Below, one piece after another: positions 19,164 to 30,679 of a stretch of DNA of 64,000 nt (positions are counted from its first letter, which is position 1; each line of letters opens with the position of its first letter). The position numbers and the translations under genes were made by a program. The notes under the pieces were generated by a model. It was given only the letters and a program-made list of their open reading frames with translations, was not told where the DNA came from and did no database searches. This stretch comes from Bathynomus jamesi. Lineage: Eukaryota > Arthropoda > Malacostraca > Isopoda > Cirolanidae. The stretch is taken from the NCBI GenBank assembly GCA_023014485.1, contig JAJOZX010005524.1, positions 168,501 to 232,500 on the forward strand, read 5' to 3'.

Positions 19164-21613
19164 TAACTTAATCTACAAAACATTCCGGCGTTTCACAGAG
19201 ACTATTTTTTGACAAAAAATTCGAAATTTGTTGATCTTGATTGGCCTGGAAGTTGATACCACTATCTTGAGTTCCCAAACAATCGTGGCAAATCCTATTC
19301 ATGAAGTCAACAACTTTCGTCCAATGAAGATACATGTAACAAATATCGACATCTTATAATTTATACAGTATATGGTATGTGGCTCTACTAAACCTAGAAA
19401 GGAATTTTATTCATAAGCTTAATTAAGAATCACCCCGATAATGGGCAAAACTGTTTAGATGAATGAAGCATCCATTCAACCACTCGCTCTTGTCCTCTCG
19501 TACTACATCCTTTCACATTGGCCCCGCTGCAAACCATCACCTTGGTCAAATTTATTCCTACCAAAGTATCAGTGTCTACACATTTTCAAAGAATATGCCA
19601 GATGCCATCCTCGGTTGATGTATACCATTCGCTGGGGATTGTTTTACAGACGGAAACTCAATCCGAACACTCGGGTACAATAGGACATAAGGAGTTGTTA
19701 TATCATAATTACTGTTGGTGACATTAGGGTTCAAAACAAAAATTCATACGTTAAAATAGGCTCAACTTTTACAAATTCAGATCCAAAAAGGAAATAAAGA
19801 AATTAAGTACACGCATCATACTGTATATATTTTACATGTAAATAAGATCATTCGGTTTTTCTTTGTTTACAATATGATATTGTCACAGATTCGTGACTAT
19901 GTTGTTCTGATCAACTAGAAATGTGATCCTATAAAGCTGATGCGACTCCCCAATGGTATCCTCAATGATATTCCTTATGATTTGATTACATACCCACATT
20001 CAAATTTAATTCTAAATTAGTTGGCCCAAAATGAGACAATTCGTTACAATGGAAGATCTCATTAATGATTAACAGCTACAATTTAGTAACTAGAGCCCAA
20101 TACTTGACTTAATTTCTTTAACAATAGTACTTTCTGTAATTATACCCGTTTTAGATGTGTGCACAACTTCTTGATAAATTTACAGAGACCAATGAAATAA
20201 ATTGTGAGGACTAAAATTGATCAATCTTCTGCATTAAATTGCAGTACTCCGTATGACTCGTACCTATTATCATAATATGGAAATACACTGTTGGGCTATC
20301 ATCATGCAGGCCATACCAGTATTATTACCGGTTGTGAGTAGTGTGATTCTGCACATGAAAGCCCTTGGGCTTAGTTTCCAAATAAATTAGTTTTTTCTCA
20401 TTAGGCAACCAACAATTGAAACATTGTTTTTTGCGGATACTCCAAAGAAGCCTCCGATGTTCTTGTCTCTGGAACCAGTTTGCCATTTTGCAACTTTTCT
20501 CAATACCCACTAGGAATTCCTTCTGTCTGGATATTTCTTACTTGTCTGAGGGTAGGCTCCTTATGTTCTCTACCCCTTTTCAAGCTGGAGTTACTGGCGG
20601 ACCAACAAGCTGTTATGTGCTTCCATCGATTCTGCCTTTAAATAGAATTATATTTGTAAATAGGTGTGTTCTGAAACAATTATCCCACCATATTCTTGCA
20701 TAACATCCAAATTTTGCCCTAAACACAACAGAATTTGGAGAATTTATTCATGCCCATTTATTCGTACTATTTATCTGAAGGGGACTCAACAAGTTTGCAA
20801 CTAGCAATTTAGTTTGAAAGGTAGCACATTTCTGGTCATCTCTGCCAAACTTCCGAAAATTTCCAAAATTCTCATCGTAAAAATTTACCGTTTTCAATAT
20901 TCCAGGAATTTTACAAACATTATTTTTGACAAAATGTACTGTAAGCCTATTTGCATTCTTTATTCAAAACTTTTTGTAGAATTTTTATCACGACATTAGC
21001 AGTGTCGTGCTGATTTATTTTTATAAATGCTATCTTTTGTCATGAAAAAAGATATAATTTAGGTTAGGTTAGGTTAAATTTATTTGGGTTATTAGATTGG
21101 GTAAATGTCGCGATAGAGAATTGCATATGTAAAAACGTGTGAAAATGTCGCGGTTTTGTAGGGTTGCCAAACGTGAGTGCATGTGTGAACTGAACATAGA
21201 AATTTCACCTAAGAAGAGTAAACCGAAATAATCATAAGAATAAATAAATAAATATATACACACAAGTATACAATATATTTACAAGTAACATAAATCATTA
21301 AGTTATCGAAAGAGTGACTGTTTCCGTGAAAGCAAAATCAATAAGTCATACGCTTAAAACTTGAAAAATTTAGTAACAAAGAAAATGATCTCACTGTACA
21401 GTGAATTATGGTCGAAGGTTTATAAAACTTATGAGGTATTTATTTCGTAATATTTTTCTGCATCCGACTTAAAAATGGAAAGTCTGACAGGAATTGGAAT
21501 CTAAAATTAAAAGTATGTGCGAGAGAAATTGTTAGAGCATAAATTATGTATTTAACAACAAAAGAATCTTTATTCAGGAAAAATACATTACATAGGTATT
21601 CGTCACATTCATA
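19164..21613. other. AT-rich DNA, no gene seen
   Basis: About 2.4 kb without recognisable coding sequence or clear terminal repeats. The only notable item is the TTAGG-type stretch near 21057. Confidence 0.5.
21057..21079 (+). repeat. short TTAGG-type repeat
   Basis: TTTAGGTTAGGTTAGGTTAA, three units of the arthropod telomere repeat at an internal position. Confidence 0.7.
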
Positions 21614-21805
21614 TACAGTGGTGCTCATAAGTATTCGTACAGATAAATATTTCGGTTCTATTCGCCCTTATCTTTTGTACTATTTTTAGGGTAGTTATAA
21701 AAAATTTACCGTTCGTTTGCAGAAATTTATATGTTGGAGTTAAATTTTCTTTGTTAAATTTTTCCAAACGAACCCTAAGTTTTTCATAACTATCCTTATT
21801 TAATT

Positions 21806-22014
21806 ATATTTTACTGTTTTTTAATTAAAATTTGAAACTATGGCGACATCGCTATATATCTTAAAGATTGTCGAGGTTTCGTCAGGTAGCAAAGAACACA
21901 CACACACACACACACACCAAATGCCATATTTTACTGTTTTTTAATTAAAATTTGAAACTATGGCGACATCGCTATATATCTTAAAGATTGTCGAGGTTTC
22001 GTCAGGTAGCAAAG

Positions 22015-22045
<31 letters not shown>
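21806..22045. repeat. 120-bp tandem duplication with (CA)n
   Basis: Two direct copies with a period of exactly 120 bp (TGGCGACATC at 21841 and 21961). The second copy has a longer CA run, so they differ almost only in microsatellite length, indicating a recent event. Confidence 0.9.
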
Positions 22046-22046
<1 letters not shown>

Positions 22047-22446
22047 AAATGCCTTCACAACGTCCCTGTAACATGCGTGCTTATATTGGCGCATATATTT
22101 AATATTTTTCGCGTATATTCAAAATGTTACATAGTTATACAAATAGGGTTATATGCATACTCAAAATAAGACTTTCTAAATTTAGAAATTATAGCTACTT
22201 TTTGGGAAGTAGGTTTTTCCTTCTTTTGGGTATCAAAGCTTCTTGTCAGATGATACAACAACTTCTTTAGGAAGAAAAAATGGTCTTCGAAACTTCTATT
22301 GTCTCAAATCACTCAATAAAAAAGAAGATAATATTTCTTCGTATACTGTAGAAGGTTGCGGGAAGTCTCTTTCTTGTACTCTTTGGAGAAATTAAATAAA
22401 TGAAAATGTAAAAGAAAATATAACTTTTTATTGACAGAAAACGGAA

Positions 22447-22880
22447 CCCGCATTTGTAAATGGCATTTTGTTAGTACTTGCACTTGCATTTGTAAAAAGA
22501 ATTGTCAATAGTTACGTTTATCAAGAGATCTTAGACTACTACTTGCTGGAGTCTGCAGAACAGCTGTATGAAGACGAACCATTTATTTTTCAACATGACC
22601 TGGCTCCAGCTCATGCGACTCGTGCAACATCTGCGTGGCTTTTGATGCTTACGAAATTAAAGTACTACCATGGGCAGCTAATTCTCCCGATCTTAATCCG
22701 ATAGAAAATCTTTGGAATATTGCTAAGCAGAAGATCCAAAAGCGTAAATCAGGGACACTTAGTGAAGTGAAAAGGTGTTTGATGATAACTGCAGAAGAAT
22801 GCAAGAGGCTTGTCAACTCGATGCCACGTCGACTGGAGGCCGTAATCAGGGCTAAGGGTGAACCACCTAAATGCTAAGAC
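22447..22880 (+). pseudogene. Tc1 transposase, C-terminal half (DD34E), frameshifted
   Basis: FIFQHDLAPAHATRATSAW holds the second Asp. After a shift near 22640, IKVLPWAANSPDLNPIENLW carries the catalytic Glu with a 34-residue spacing, and SMPRRLEAVIRAKGEPPKC is the standard Tc1 C-terminus. The N-terminal HTH and first Asp are missing. Not functional. Confidence 0.85.
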
Positions 22881-23206
22881 GCAGTTAAAAAGTATTTGAT
22901 AAAGGCTTAATATATTGGCAGTACTCAATAAACATAATGAATTTATTCTATTTTTTTTTGTAACCCCTGACAAGATCTAATATTTTGCTATGTCGCTATG
23001 CATTAACTTTTCACTATTTAATAAGGTTTTTGTTATATTTTATTTTGTTTTTCAAAACTGACACACAGAAAGTTGTCTTTTTATTATAATGACGTCACAG
23101 ATACTCGACATTCCTCATAAATGTGTATAACTTAAAGGTATTATCAAGGTTGAGGGCATTTGAGACGGTATTCTATTTTTCTGCTCCGGAGTTTATATAT
23201 ATATAC

Positions 23207-23214
23207 ACACACAG

Positions 23215-23259
<45 letters not shown>
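23207..23259. repeat. TA-rich microsatellite
   Basis: TATATA and short ACACAC runs immediately left of the mariner at 23260; a stretch of possible TA targets. Confidence 0.85.
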
Positions 23260-24162
23260 CAGGGCGTCCCAAAAAAATGTATACACCTTTAAATACTTAT
23301 AAAGGCAGTGTTTATTAAAATACATTTCATTTTCAAAATGTAATAGAATCTACAGACATTATTTAATTGTTTTGTCAACGCCTGTTTTCAAACTGACGTC
23401 CGTTCTGGTCCAGGCACTGCTGATAACGCGAAGCAATGGAATCGCAAACATCACGAAACATTTCGTTTGGTATTTGTGTGCATTCTCGTTCAATGGCTGC
23501 TCTCAATTCAGCGACTGTTGCAGGTTTTATAGCGTAGACTTTGTCTTTTAAGTATCCCCATAAAAAAAGTCTAGTGGTGTGAGGTCTGGTGAACGCGGAG
23601 GGTATTCTACGAAACCCCTTCGTCCAATCCACATCCACATCGTGCCAAGTACCACTCGCAATACTCCACTCTTCGGTCCGGATCATCTTCATTAATAGCA
23701 TGGACTAATCTTGGAATGTAACTTTTCCATTGACAGCACTTCAAAATGCGTTGGACAGACGATTCTGAAATTCCTACCTCACGACTCGCTTGCCGCACAG
23801 ATTTTCTTGGACTTTGTTGATACGTTTCCAGTACTCTTTCTTGCTTTGTGGGGCTTGTCGATGTCCGTGGTCTTCCGGAACGCTTCTTGTGGACATTCTG
23901 AACAGTTCCATCGGCTTCAAACTTATCTCTAATTCGAGTGATGGTAAGTCGCGTTGGTGGATCTGTTTGAAACTCCCTCCTAAACTGTCTTTGCACTTCA
24001 ACTGCGTTTTCACACTTCCAGTAGCATTTTAGAATGAATTTCCTTTGTTCAAAGCTTAGTCTGACTGCCATTATTAATTCTAATGGGTTTAACTTGGAAA
24101 GAAAGAAACATCAATTGAGCTATCAGCTGTTAAAGTGTGTATACATTTTTTGGGACGCCCTG
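23260..24162 (-). mobile_element. mariner-like element with core deletion
   Basis: TIRs CAGGGCGTCCCAAAAAAATG at 23260 and the reverse complement ending at 24162, each flanked by TA. At about 900 bp it is shorter than a full element because the catalytic centre is deleted. Confidence 0.9.
23375..24071 (-). pseudogene. mariner-like transposase lacking its catalytic core
   Basis: The N-terminus [19 protein letters not shown] with two HTH units ([12 protein letters not shown] and [20 protein letters not shown]) and GRPRTS linker is in good frame. After VEYCEWYLA the reading jumps to the last part, TRLFLWGYLKDKVYAIKP, in another frame. The segment with the first two Asp residues is absent. The remaining protein could only bind DNA if made. 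Confidence 0.85.
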
Positions 24163-24170
24163 TATATATA

Positions 24171-25686
24171 TAGTAGCGTTCAAAAGTCTGCGTCCACCTT
24201 AGTTTTAGGCAATTTCTAAAAAATAATACAACCCTGAGAAAGTATGTCCGCTATATTAAGGTATTTTCTTTTACAAGAAATTGTATTTCATATATTCTAC
24301 TACATGTGTAACTAATGTAGCTTTTATTTCATAAGAAAGGACACATTAATGAAAATGGTCCTTTTTGGTCCTGTTATGTTTTTTCTTTGCAGTATAATAA
24401 CACCGGTTTTAACCTAGTTATTAGTGACAGACCATAGCCAAATGTTATTAATCCTCAAAATAGTGTATTCATACAGTAATTTTAACAACTGGTCTATTAT
24501 GACTGATAAAACCAATGAGTCAAAGACATTGTAGCAATTTGATTAAAAAATAATCATTTTCTCTATTCTCTCTTTACAGGCCGTAATTGAAATGTCTAAG
24601 GAACTAATTGCCCTCTCAAGAGAGGGAATGTCCCAACGCCAGATCTCGGCAAAAATTAACGTTTCAAAAGGGGCCGTCCAAAGAACTATAAGCAGATATA
24701 AAGAATCTGGATCGTGCTCTTCAAAGACAAGATCTGGCAGACCTAAAGTGACTACTGATTCTAAAGAACATTACATCAAGGTTACATCACTGCGTGACAG
24801 AAAAGCTACAGCTACACAGATTCAGGCACAGTTGACTGAACAACGGGGGACTCCAATAAGTACAAGTACTAGAAAAAGACTCATAAAAGCTGGTCTCCAT
24901 GGCGGAGTTGCTGTGTCCAAACCACTACTGAGGAAACAAAATAAGGCTAAAAGATTGGAATGGGCAAGAGAATATCGAAATTTTACTGTAGACGACTGTA
25001 AAAAAGTTCTTTCTACTCATGAATCAAAAGTGGAACTTTTTGGGTCTCATAGAAGAGTTTGTTAGATGTAGAACATGGTGGAGGCAACATTCAAGTTTGG
25101 GGTTGTTTCAGTTATTCTGGAGTTGGAGATCTTCGCAGGATCATTTACACTCTCACAAAAGAAGTACCACTCCATACTAGTGAGACACGCAATACCATCA
25201 GGATTGAGGCTATGTGGTCAAGGATTCATTTTCCAGCAGGATAATGACCCAAAGCACACTTCTAACCTTTGCATGAAGTATCTCAACAAGAAAAAAGATG
25301 AATGTGTTCTACAAATTATGAAGTTTCCTCCACAAAGTCTTGCTCTCAATCTAATAGAGCATCTTTGGGACCATTTGAAGAGTCTGAAAGCTAAAAAGAA
25401 TATAACTTTTCTTCATTCTCTCTGGGAGCACAAGATGTTATCCAGAAACTTGTCGAATCTATGCCTCACAGAATGGAAGCTGTCATTAAAGCAAAAGGAG
25501 GTCATATCGATTATTAAGAAGATTATGCCATTAAATTAATAATTTCTTTACTAATTTATAATAATTACATTTAGAAGCAAATAATGTAGCAATAAAAATC
25601 AAATTTTATTGTAGTTATCATATATATTTGTACAATTTATAATAAAGTGGGTGATTATAAGGTGGCCGCAGACTTCAACGCCACTG
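24171..25686 (+). mobile_element. Tc1-like element, both ends present
   Basis: Ends TAGTAGCGTTCAAAAGTCTG (24171) and the reverse complement ending ACGCCACTG (25686), each next to TA. It begins eight bases after the preceding mariner ends. Confidence 0.85.
24592..25539 (+). pseudogene. Tc1-like transposase, frameshifted near the middle
   Basis: MSKELIALSREGMSQRQISA starts an HTH pair; SGRPKVTTDSKEH is the linker; LRKQNKAKRLEWAREY follows. The first frame ends at 25063 and the next runs to 25539 with GFIFQQDNDPKHTSNLCMKY (second Asp). LALNLIEHLWDHLKSL has the catalytic Glu, but the usual SPDLNP is changed to SLALNL. 38 residues separate Asp and Glu. The region of the first Asp is disturbed by the shift. 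Confidence 0.85.
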
Positions 25687-25694
25687 TATATATA

Positions 25695-26224
25695 CCGGGT
25701 CATCAAAAAAAGCTGCTCTAAGTTGCATTACTTATATTTATTAAAGTATTTCAATTACAACACTGGTTCTACTGTCACAACAATGAAGCATGGGATATTT
25801 TATTCACGTGAAAAGAAACATCTTTTCAACAAAATGGGGCAAGACCACATACGGCAAATGCCGTTCTTGATTTCCTTAATGAATATTTTCGTGAGGGTCA
25901 TCTCGAATCGCTATCCTGGACGCTTTGGATTTGGGTGGTCCTGGCCACGTACACACCAGATTTGAATCCATGTGATTATTTCTTACGGGAATTCGTTGAG
26001 GACAATGTGTACAGGAATAATCCACATACGGTCGAACAAAGGCAGAAATTATAGCTTCTGTGGAGAGCATTACTGATGAAACACTAGTTCGGGTTATGGA
26101 AAATTTCAGTTGACATTTGCAAATGGTGTTGGATGCACAGGGATCACATTGTTGTAATTGAGATATTTTAATAAATAATAAATATAAGCAATTCAAATTA
26201 GAGCGTCTTTTTTCGATGACCTGG
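25695..26224 (+). mobile_element. mariner-like deletion derivative with ~75-bp TIRs
   Basis: Ends CCGGGTCATCAAAAAAAGCT at 25695 and the reverse complement ending at 26224, TA on both sides. Inverted similarity extends about 75 bp (TTGCATTACTTATATTTATT region). Starts eight bases after the Tc1 element ends. Confidence 0.85.
25785..26165 (+). pseudogene. mariner-like transposase fragment, catalytic Asp lost
   Basis: QQNGARPHTANAVLDFLNEYF corresponds to the usual QQDGA motif with Asp changed to Asn. After a shift come RYPGRFGFGWSW, YTPDLNPCDYFLREF and VYRNNPHTVEQ. Only the third Asp region is intact. Everything upstream of QQNGA is deleted. Confidence 0.8.
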
Positions 26225-26229
26225 TACAA

Positions 26230-26590
26230 TTATGGATGTTACAACTAAAAGATTCTGTATCGAAAAAGTCGCTAATTAGAGCATTTATAAACCAAACACT
26301 TAATTTCGTTTCCTTCTACGAAAATTGCACGTTCAGAGTTTCAGCGAAGGTTCCTTCTAAGAAATTTGTTTCCTTTTCCGAACAATCTAGGCAAAAAGAT
26401 GAATTTACTAAGTTCTGTAAAGCGATGTGCTTTGACACGACCATGATCTAATTCGGTTCCTTATGATGGAGGGTACACGCTAAGATCAATGTTCACGGGT
26501 CCTTTAGAACGAAGAGCATAACGTGATGGTGTCCCTATCGTATTTTTAGAACTCGCATCTGGTGATGATTTCTCTCGTAATTTCGGATCT
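26230..26590. other. no feature seen
   Basis: Lies where the 3' LTR of the minus-strand gypsy element would be expected, but I found no match here to the 5' LTR at 36672-37170. Confidence 0.4.
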
Positions 26591-26591
26591 T

Positions 26592-26837
26592 TTAGCATCG
26601 GAATTTCAAGAGCCGGAGCCCTACTCCATATGAGCTCTCTCTTACTTCATTAGTCATTTTCGGCAACTCCTTCAATTTAGGGGGAGACGCGTCGGATGTT
26701 TTCGACGTTTCGACAAAACCTTCTGCCTGTCTTCGAGGGAAAGGAGTTAATACGGGATGCCGGTGACCTTCACCTAGTCTAAGACGCGAATTTTGTTTAG
26801 ATAATTCGTCTAAAATACGATTCAACTTATTCCCCAT
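26592..26837 (-). pseudogene. unknown frame downstream of integrase
   Basis: Reads MGNKLNRILDELSKQNSRLR, then a Pro/Ser/Lys-rich tail. It may be the C-terminal extension of the integrase polyprotein; I recognise no domain. Confidence 0.3.
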
Positions 26838-26964
26838 ACTTTTTATTTCCAGGGCCCAATCCTAGGCCCGACAGACCGTCTCCAGATGGCGGTTGGTCTA
26901 CGTCGGTCTACGTATTGTCGGTCTTCAGGTGCTGCATCCTCCCGTATTTATACAGTAACTGTAG

Positions 26965-27492
26965 TCACCAAAAATACACTGCCACGGAGCTTGTTCTTTT
27001 GTCTCGTAAGGGGTAGAGTTCGACGTACCTGGATAACGAATCCACGAGAACCAAAATATGCACTGAAAGTGTTTCCGACCTTGGAAAAGGTCCAACCAAC
27101 CCGACATATACAATCTTGAGTGGTTCAGAAGCTATTGCAATCTCCCCTAAGGGGGATCTTCGAGGGTGTACATTTTTAAACTTGTTACACACCTCGCATT
27201 CTCGCAAAAATTTGTGTATCGTGGCCAGCATGTTCGGCCAATACCCAAACTCCGATAAAATTTGGTAAGTCTTGGAGTCGCCGAAGTGACCTCCCATAAG
27301 GGAGTCATGAACCTTCCTAAGGGCCTCTCTCTGCAATTCCTCGAAAGGCAAAAAGTACCGAAAATTGAATTTCCCTTTCTTACCTTCTCTATTCACGAAA
27401 TATAAGATATCGTCTATAACGGTGAACATCACTTGTCCCTTTTTTGTCACTCCTTTGCCGTAACTCTCTGACGATACGGCAGCATTTCTCAT
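26965..27492 (-). pseudogene. Ty3/gypsy integrase
   Basis: The N-terminal zinc module is clear: RKVHDSLMGGHFG, then YWPNMLATIHKFL and ECEVCNKFKN (HHCC pattern). The catalytic core starts with IASEPLKIVYVGLVGPFPRS, where the first Asp expected in the usual DLVGPFP-type motif is replaced, followed by HILVLVDSLSRYVELYPL with the second Asp region. The reading is lost after SSVAVYFW before the Glu. It would have inserted the cDNA into the chromosome. Confidence 0.85.
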
Positions 27493-27567
27493 CTGCCTTC
27501 TGTGCTCTTCTTATATTATCTCCTGAGAGACTCCATGCCTCATGACCGGCCTCATCTAACATTTTCT

Positions 27568-28240
27568 TCAAAAGAGGGGTAATGAGATTTTCCCTCGGGT
27601 CTGCTCCTTGTTTATTTGACTGGGCTCGAGTGACCACCAACGCTGTGGTACAGAATTCTCATCCTCGACGCACCGGCTCATCAGGTCAGTACTGGCATTC
27701 TGTTGTCCTCTCACGTACTCGATCCTCAGGTCGTGTTCCAAGAGGGCTGTGAACCATTTGGGTAACCTCTTGGAAGTCTGGTTAATTACCAATCCAACTA
27801 GAGGTTTGTGATAAATGCAAAATTTCACTTTTTTTACGTGGAGGTCGAAATGTGAGGTTTGTGGTCGGTCCGTATGATCACTTTCGAGCCTAACACGATT
27901 GAGCGAAAGTGGTTTAGAGCTAACACGATGCCTAGCCCTTCCTTTTCAATAGTGGAGTACTTCCTTTGAGTGTCGATGAATCTCTTGTAAAGAATTCAAT
28001 TGGTGTTCGGTTCCGTGATACTCTTACATTAGTACGGCTACACAGGCCAGCTCCGAAGCGTCGGTGTACAGGATGAATTCTTCATTTGCGATGGGATGTC
28101 GTAACAGCGTTTCGGCAGATATTGTTTTCTTGGTCGCACTTAATGCTGTGTCATGCTATGAATCCCAAGAGAAGTAGGTACCCTTCCGCGTGAGGGCATA
28201 TTTGGGTGCCAGTATCTCGGCAGTTGAGGTATATAATTCT
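27568..28240 (-). pseudogene. Ty3/gypsy RNase H
   Basis: FILYTDASELACVAVL (about 28070) contains the first Asp of the RNase H core. After stops the frame at 27828-27568 gives PLVGLVINQTSKRLPKWFTA and LRIEYVRGQQNASTDLMSRC, the conserved end (usual form Y.PG..N..AD.LSR). Confidence 0.8.
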
Positions 28241-28247
28241 ATAGTAG

Positions 28248-29498
28248 TTAATCAAACCGAAGTGATTGCACTTCTGTAACGTTCTTGGGGGGCTTCAAGG
28301 CACGAATTGCAACCACTTTGCTTTCACTAGAAGACATCCCTTCTCCTGTTATATCATGTCCCAAAAAGGTAATCTTCGTCTGGAAGAACTGTGATTTTAC
28401 TAATTTAAACTTCAGATTATTCCTTTCCAAGCGCTTTGTATTGATTCTATATTCTTGTCGTGTTCTTCTTGAGTCGTGCCAACTATTAAAATGTCATCTA
28501 TGAAAACGAATACTTTTTTCCTATCATATCATGGAATAATTCCCTTTAAAGAGAGCACGCAGTACCAGACTTTCTACACTTTCTCATTCCTTTTCTGTCA
28601 AACTATCTAATGCAAGGGTTAATCAGTATTTTCAGTCTTTCATCTAATCAACCGGTCAACTCTGGAAAAATCTTCCTCAATCCACCTTTCCTTCCTGTCA
28701 TGACTTCCCATCTTTCAAACGCAGTGTTTAGGCATCTCAAAAACCCAGACCTTGATTTTGGCTCTCTTCTTCTTCTATGGGAGGGGCGCTTTTGCGGCAT
28801 TTGCCCTTGGCCCCTCTTTTCTGCATAAAAAAATAAAAAAATACATTCGGGCCAGTTTAAGTCCAAAAGGCAGACTTTTAAACAAAGCTCGCGTTATTAG
28901 ACGGGAACGTGGTAAGCTCTTGAGAATCCTCACTCAGGGCAATTTGATGGTAGTCCTGGGCCAAATCGATAGTCCAAAAAACTTTTGACTCCCAAGTTGC
29001 CTAAAGATGGTATACAAGTCTATCAATTTAAACCGGGAGGTCTTTATGAACCGATCTATATTCCGGTAGTTGATGACCATACGATACTTATTTTGCTTCA
29101 CCAACAAAAGAGGACTATTAAGGGGCTATTCCATTTTTCTATCAGCCCCCTCTTTTCCAAGTCTTCTATTTGACGATTCACCTCTGAATGATACTGGAGG
29201 GGCAATCGATATTGCTTCGTATAGATTGGTGTCAGCACCGGTCCATAACCCTCCTCCAGTTCTGTGTTAAGTTCATAGTTTTTTAATAATCCCAAGTCGT
29301 CACCCTCGATAAATACAGACTCTATCCGTTGCATTAAAATCTTCTCCAACAACTTCCTCTTCTCCTCGTTCAAATTGGGATGTTGAAGTATGTACTCATT
29401 TATCCATCTTTCCTTTTCTTCAACTGTGATTTTCTCACCACTGAGATCATAGGTCATCTCTTGGGAATAATCTCCCTCACATTGGTCATTCCGGAACA

Positions 29499-29499
<1 letters not shown>
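28248..29499 (-). pseudogene. Ty3/gypsy reverse transcriptase
   Basis: The first frame (29499-29098) carries YGPVLTPIYTKQYRLPLQYH and VNRQIEDLEKRGLIEKWNSP, the RT entry region. Around 28480-28512 FVFIDDILIVGT has the catalytic Asp pair intact. KSQFFQTKITFLGHDITGEG and KPPKNVTEVQS (28430-28248) are the thumb. Between these the finger/palm is scrambled by stops and a purine-rich stretch at 28650-28870 with no RT similarity. Confidence 0.85.

Positions 29500-29502
<3 letters not shown>

Positions 29503-29557
<55 letters not shown>
29503..29557. repeat. (CT)n microsatellite
   Basis: Long pure CT run exactly at the break in the gypsy RT reading frame. Confidence 0.95.
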
Positions 29558-29560
<3 letters not shown>

Positions 29561-29879
29561 AGCTAAAATTTGATTCAACTCGTCTTCCGGAATATAATAT
29601 AGTGCTTCCTTCAGGCATGGGGTCAATTACTGGGTTTCTATTACTATTACTTTTGATTCCTTCTATTACTATTACTATTACTTTAATTTTCATCTTTTAC
29701 TATTACTTTTGTATGGTGGGTACTTCACTCATTCGAAAAGGATCTTTATGTCTTTTTAAATGCAATTAGAAGTAGTGTGTTAACAAACAAACAATCACTT
29801 TATTTCGGACTCAACAGGTACAAACATTATACAAGAGGTCCATAGAAGATTACGAGATAGTTGTCTGGAGCACTGACTA

Positions 29880-30480
29880 ATTAGGCCAGTGAATCACTGT
29901 GTATAATGAACATACAAATACAATGATCCAACCATGAGGTGGTGTGACAGAAGGCTTTTAAGTGGTTGCTAAACAAAGAATTATCATTAAGCACACTAAC
30001 TAGCATTAAAGTCACCAATAATAGCTACACATGCCGTATCCAACTCATCAGTAATACTGCTGACCTGCCCCAATTTAATGAGGTAATCATCTTAATTATC
30101 AACTGCCTGAAAAGGCATATAGATACACAGAATTACAAATTTTTTATTGTCTACACAAATTTCTATTCTAGTTAGCCAATCCAAACCAAGTTTGAATTCA
30201 CTAATATATTTCCCATACCCCAACCTCCATAGAATAGCTACCCCACCAGGTGGGTGGCCTGCAAGGAAACCATCTTGTTTATCTCCGGTGGCTTCCCCTA
30301 TCCCATGAAAGTTACTGGATAGGCTATTCAGGACCTTTAAGTCTTGTTTCCATAGCCATGTTTCCTGCAGACAGAGAATATCAGCATCCTCTAACAGCTT
30401 ATGAATTATGATCCGCCTGTGTGTGCTGTTATTGCCTAAGCTTAGGCCTCTACGTTATAAGAGATTACTTTCAATGTTGC
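29880..30480 (-). pseudogene. LINE AP-like endonuclease domain
   Basis: Reads ADILCLQETWLWKQDL (catalytic Glu in QET), PPGGVAILWRLGYGKYIS and FVILCIYMPFQA, then ACVAIIGDFNA (catalytic GDFNA). This is the apurinic-endonuclease-type domain of CR1/L2-like elements, which nicks target DNA. The reading has stops and then loses similarity, and no RT follows. Confidence 0.8.
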
Positions 30481-30679
30481 AATTAGGAAGATGCAGGAGT
30501 TCTGCCAGCCATCCCTACATGTTGAATTCCACTTATACCAGGCACAGCAGTTACAGCATTAGACCCAGCTGGATTTTCCTCCACAGTACGACGTATGATG
30601 TCTCCATAATTACCTTCTCCAGCACTTGCGAGAGGGGCTGCAGGTGTTTTTCTTCCCTTCTTCTCATAGAACCCCTGGA

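Larger units (their letters stand above)
21616..22880 (+). mobile_element. Tc1-like element, right end not found
   Basis: The left end has a TA followed by CAGTGGTGCTCATAAGTATT, a typical Tc1 terminus. A transposase 3' half ends at 22877. No matching inverted end was found up to 23200, so the right TIR is lost or too diverged. Confidence 0.65.

Noticed and set aside
26230..26590. 3' LTR of the gypsy element
   Set aside because: No match to the 5' LTR region (for example its TATAAAAG and CTTCTTATATGGACC context) was found here.
28650..28866. 72-codon frame with RPSHRRRREPKSRS
   Set aside because: Lies inside the gypsy RT region but has no RT motif and is overlapped by an opposite-strand frame; likely decayed sequence.
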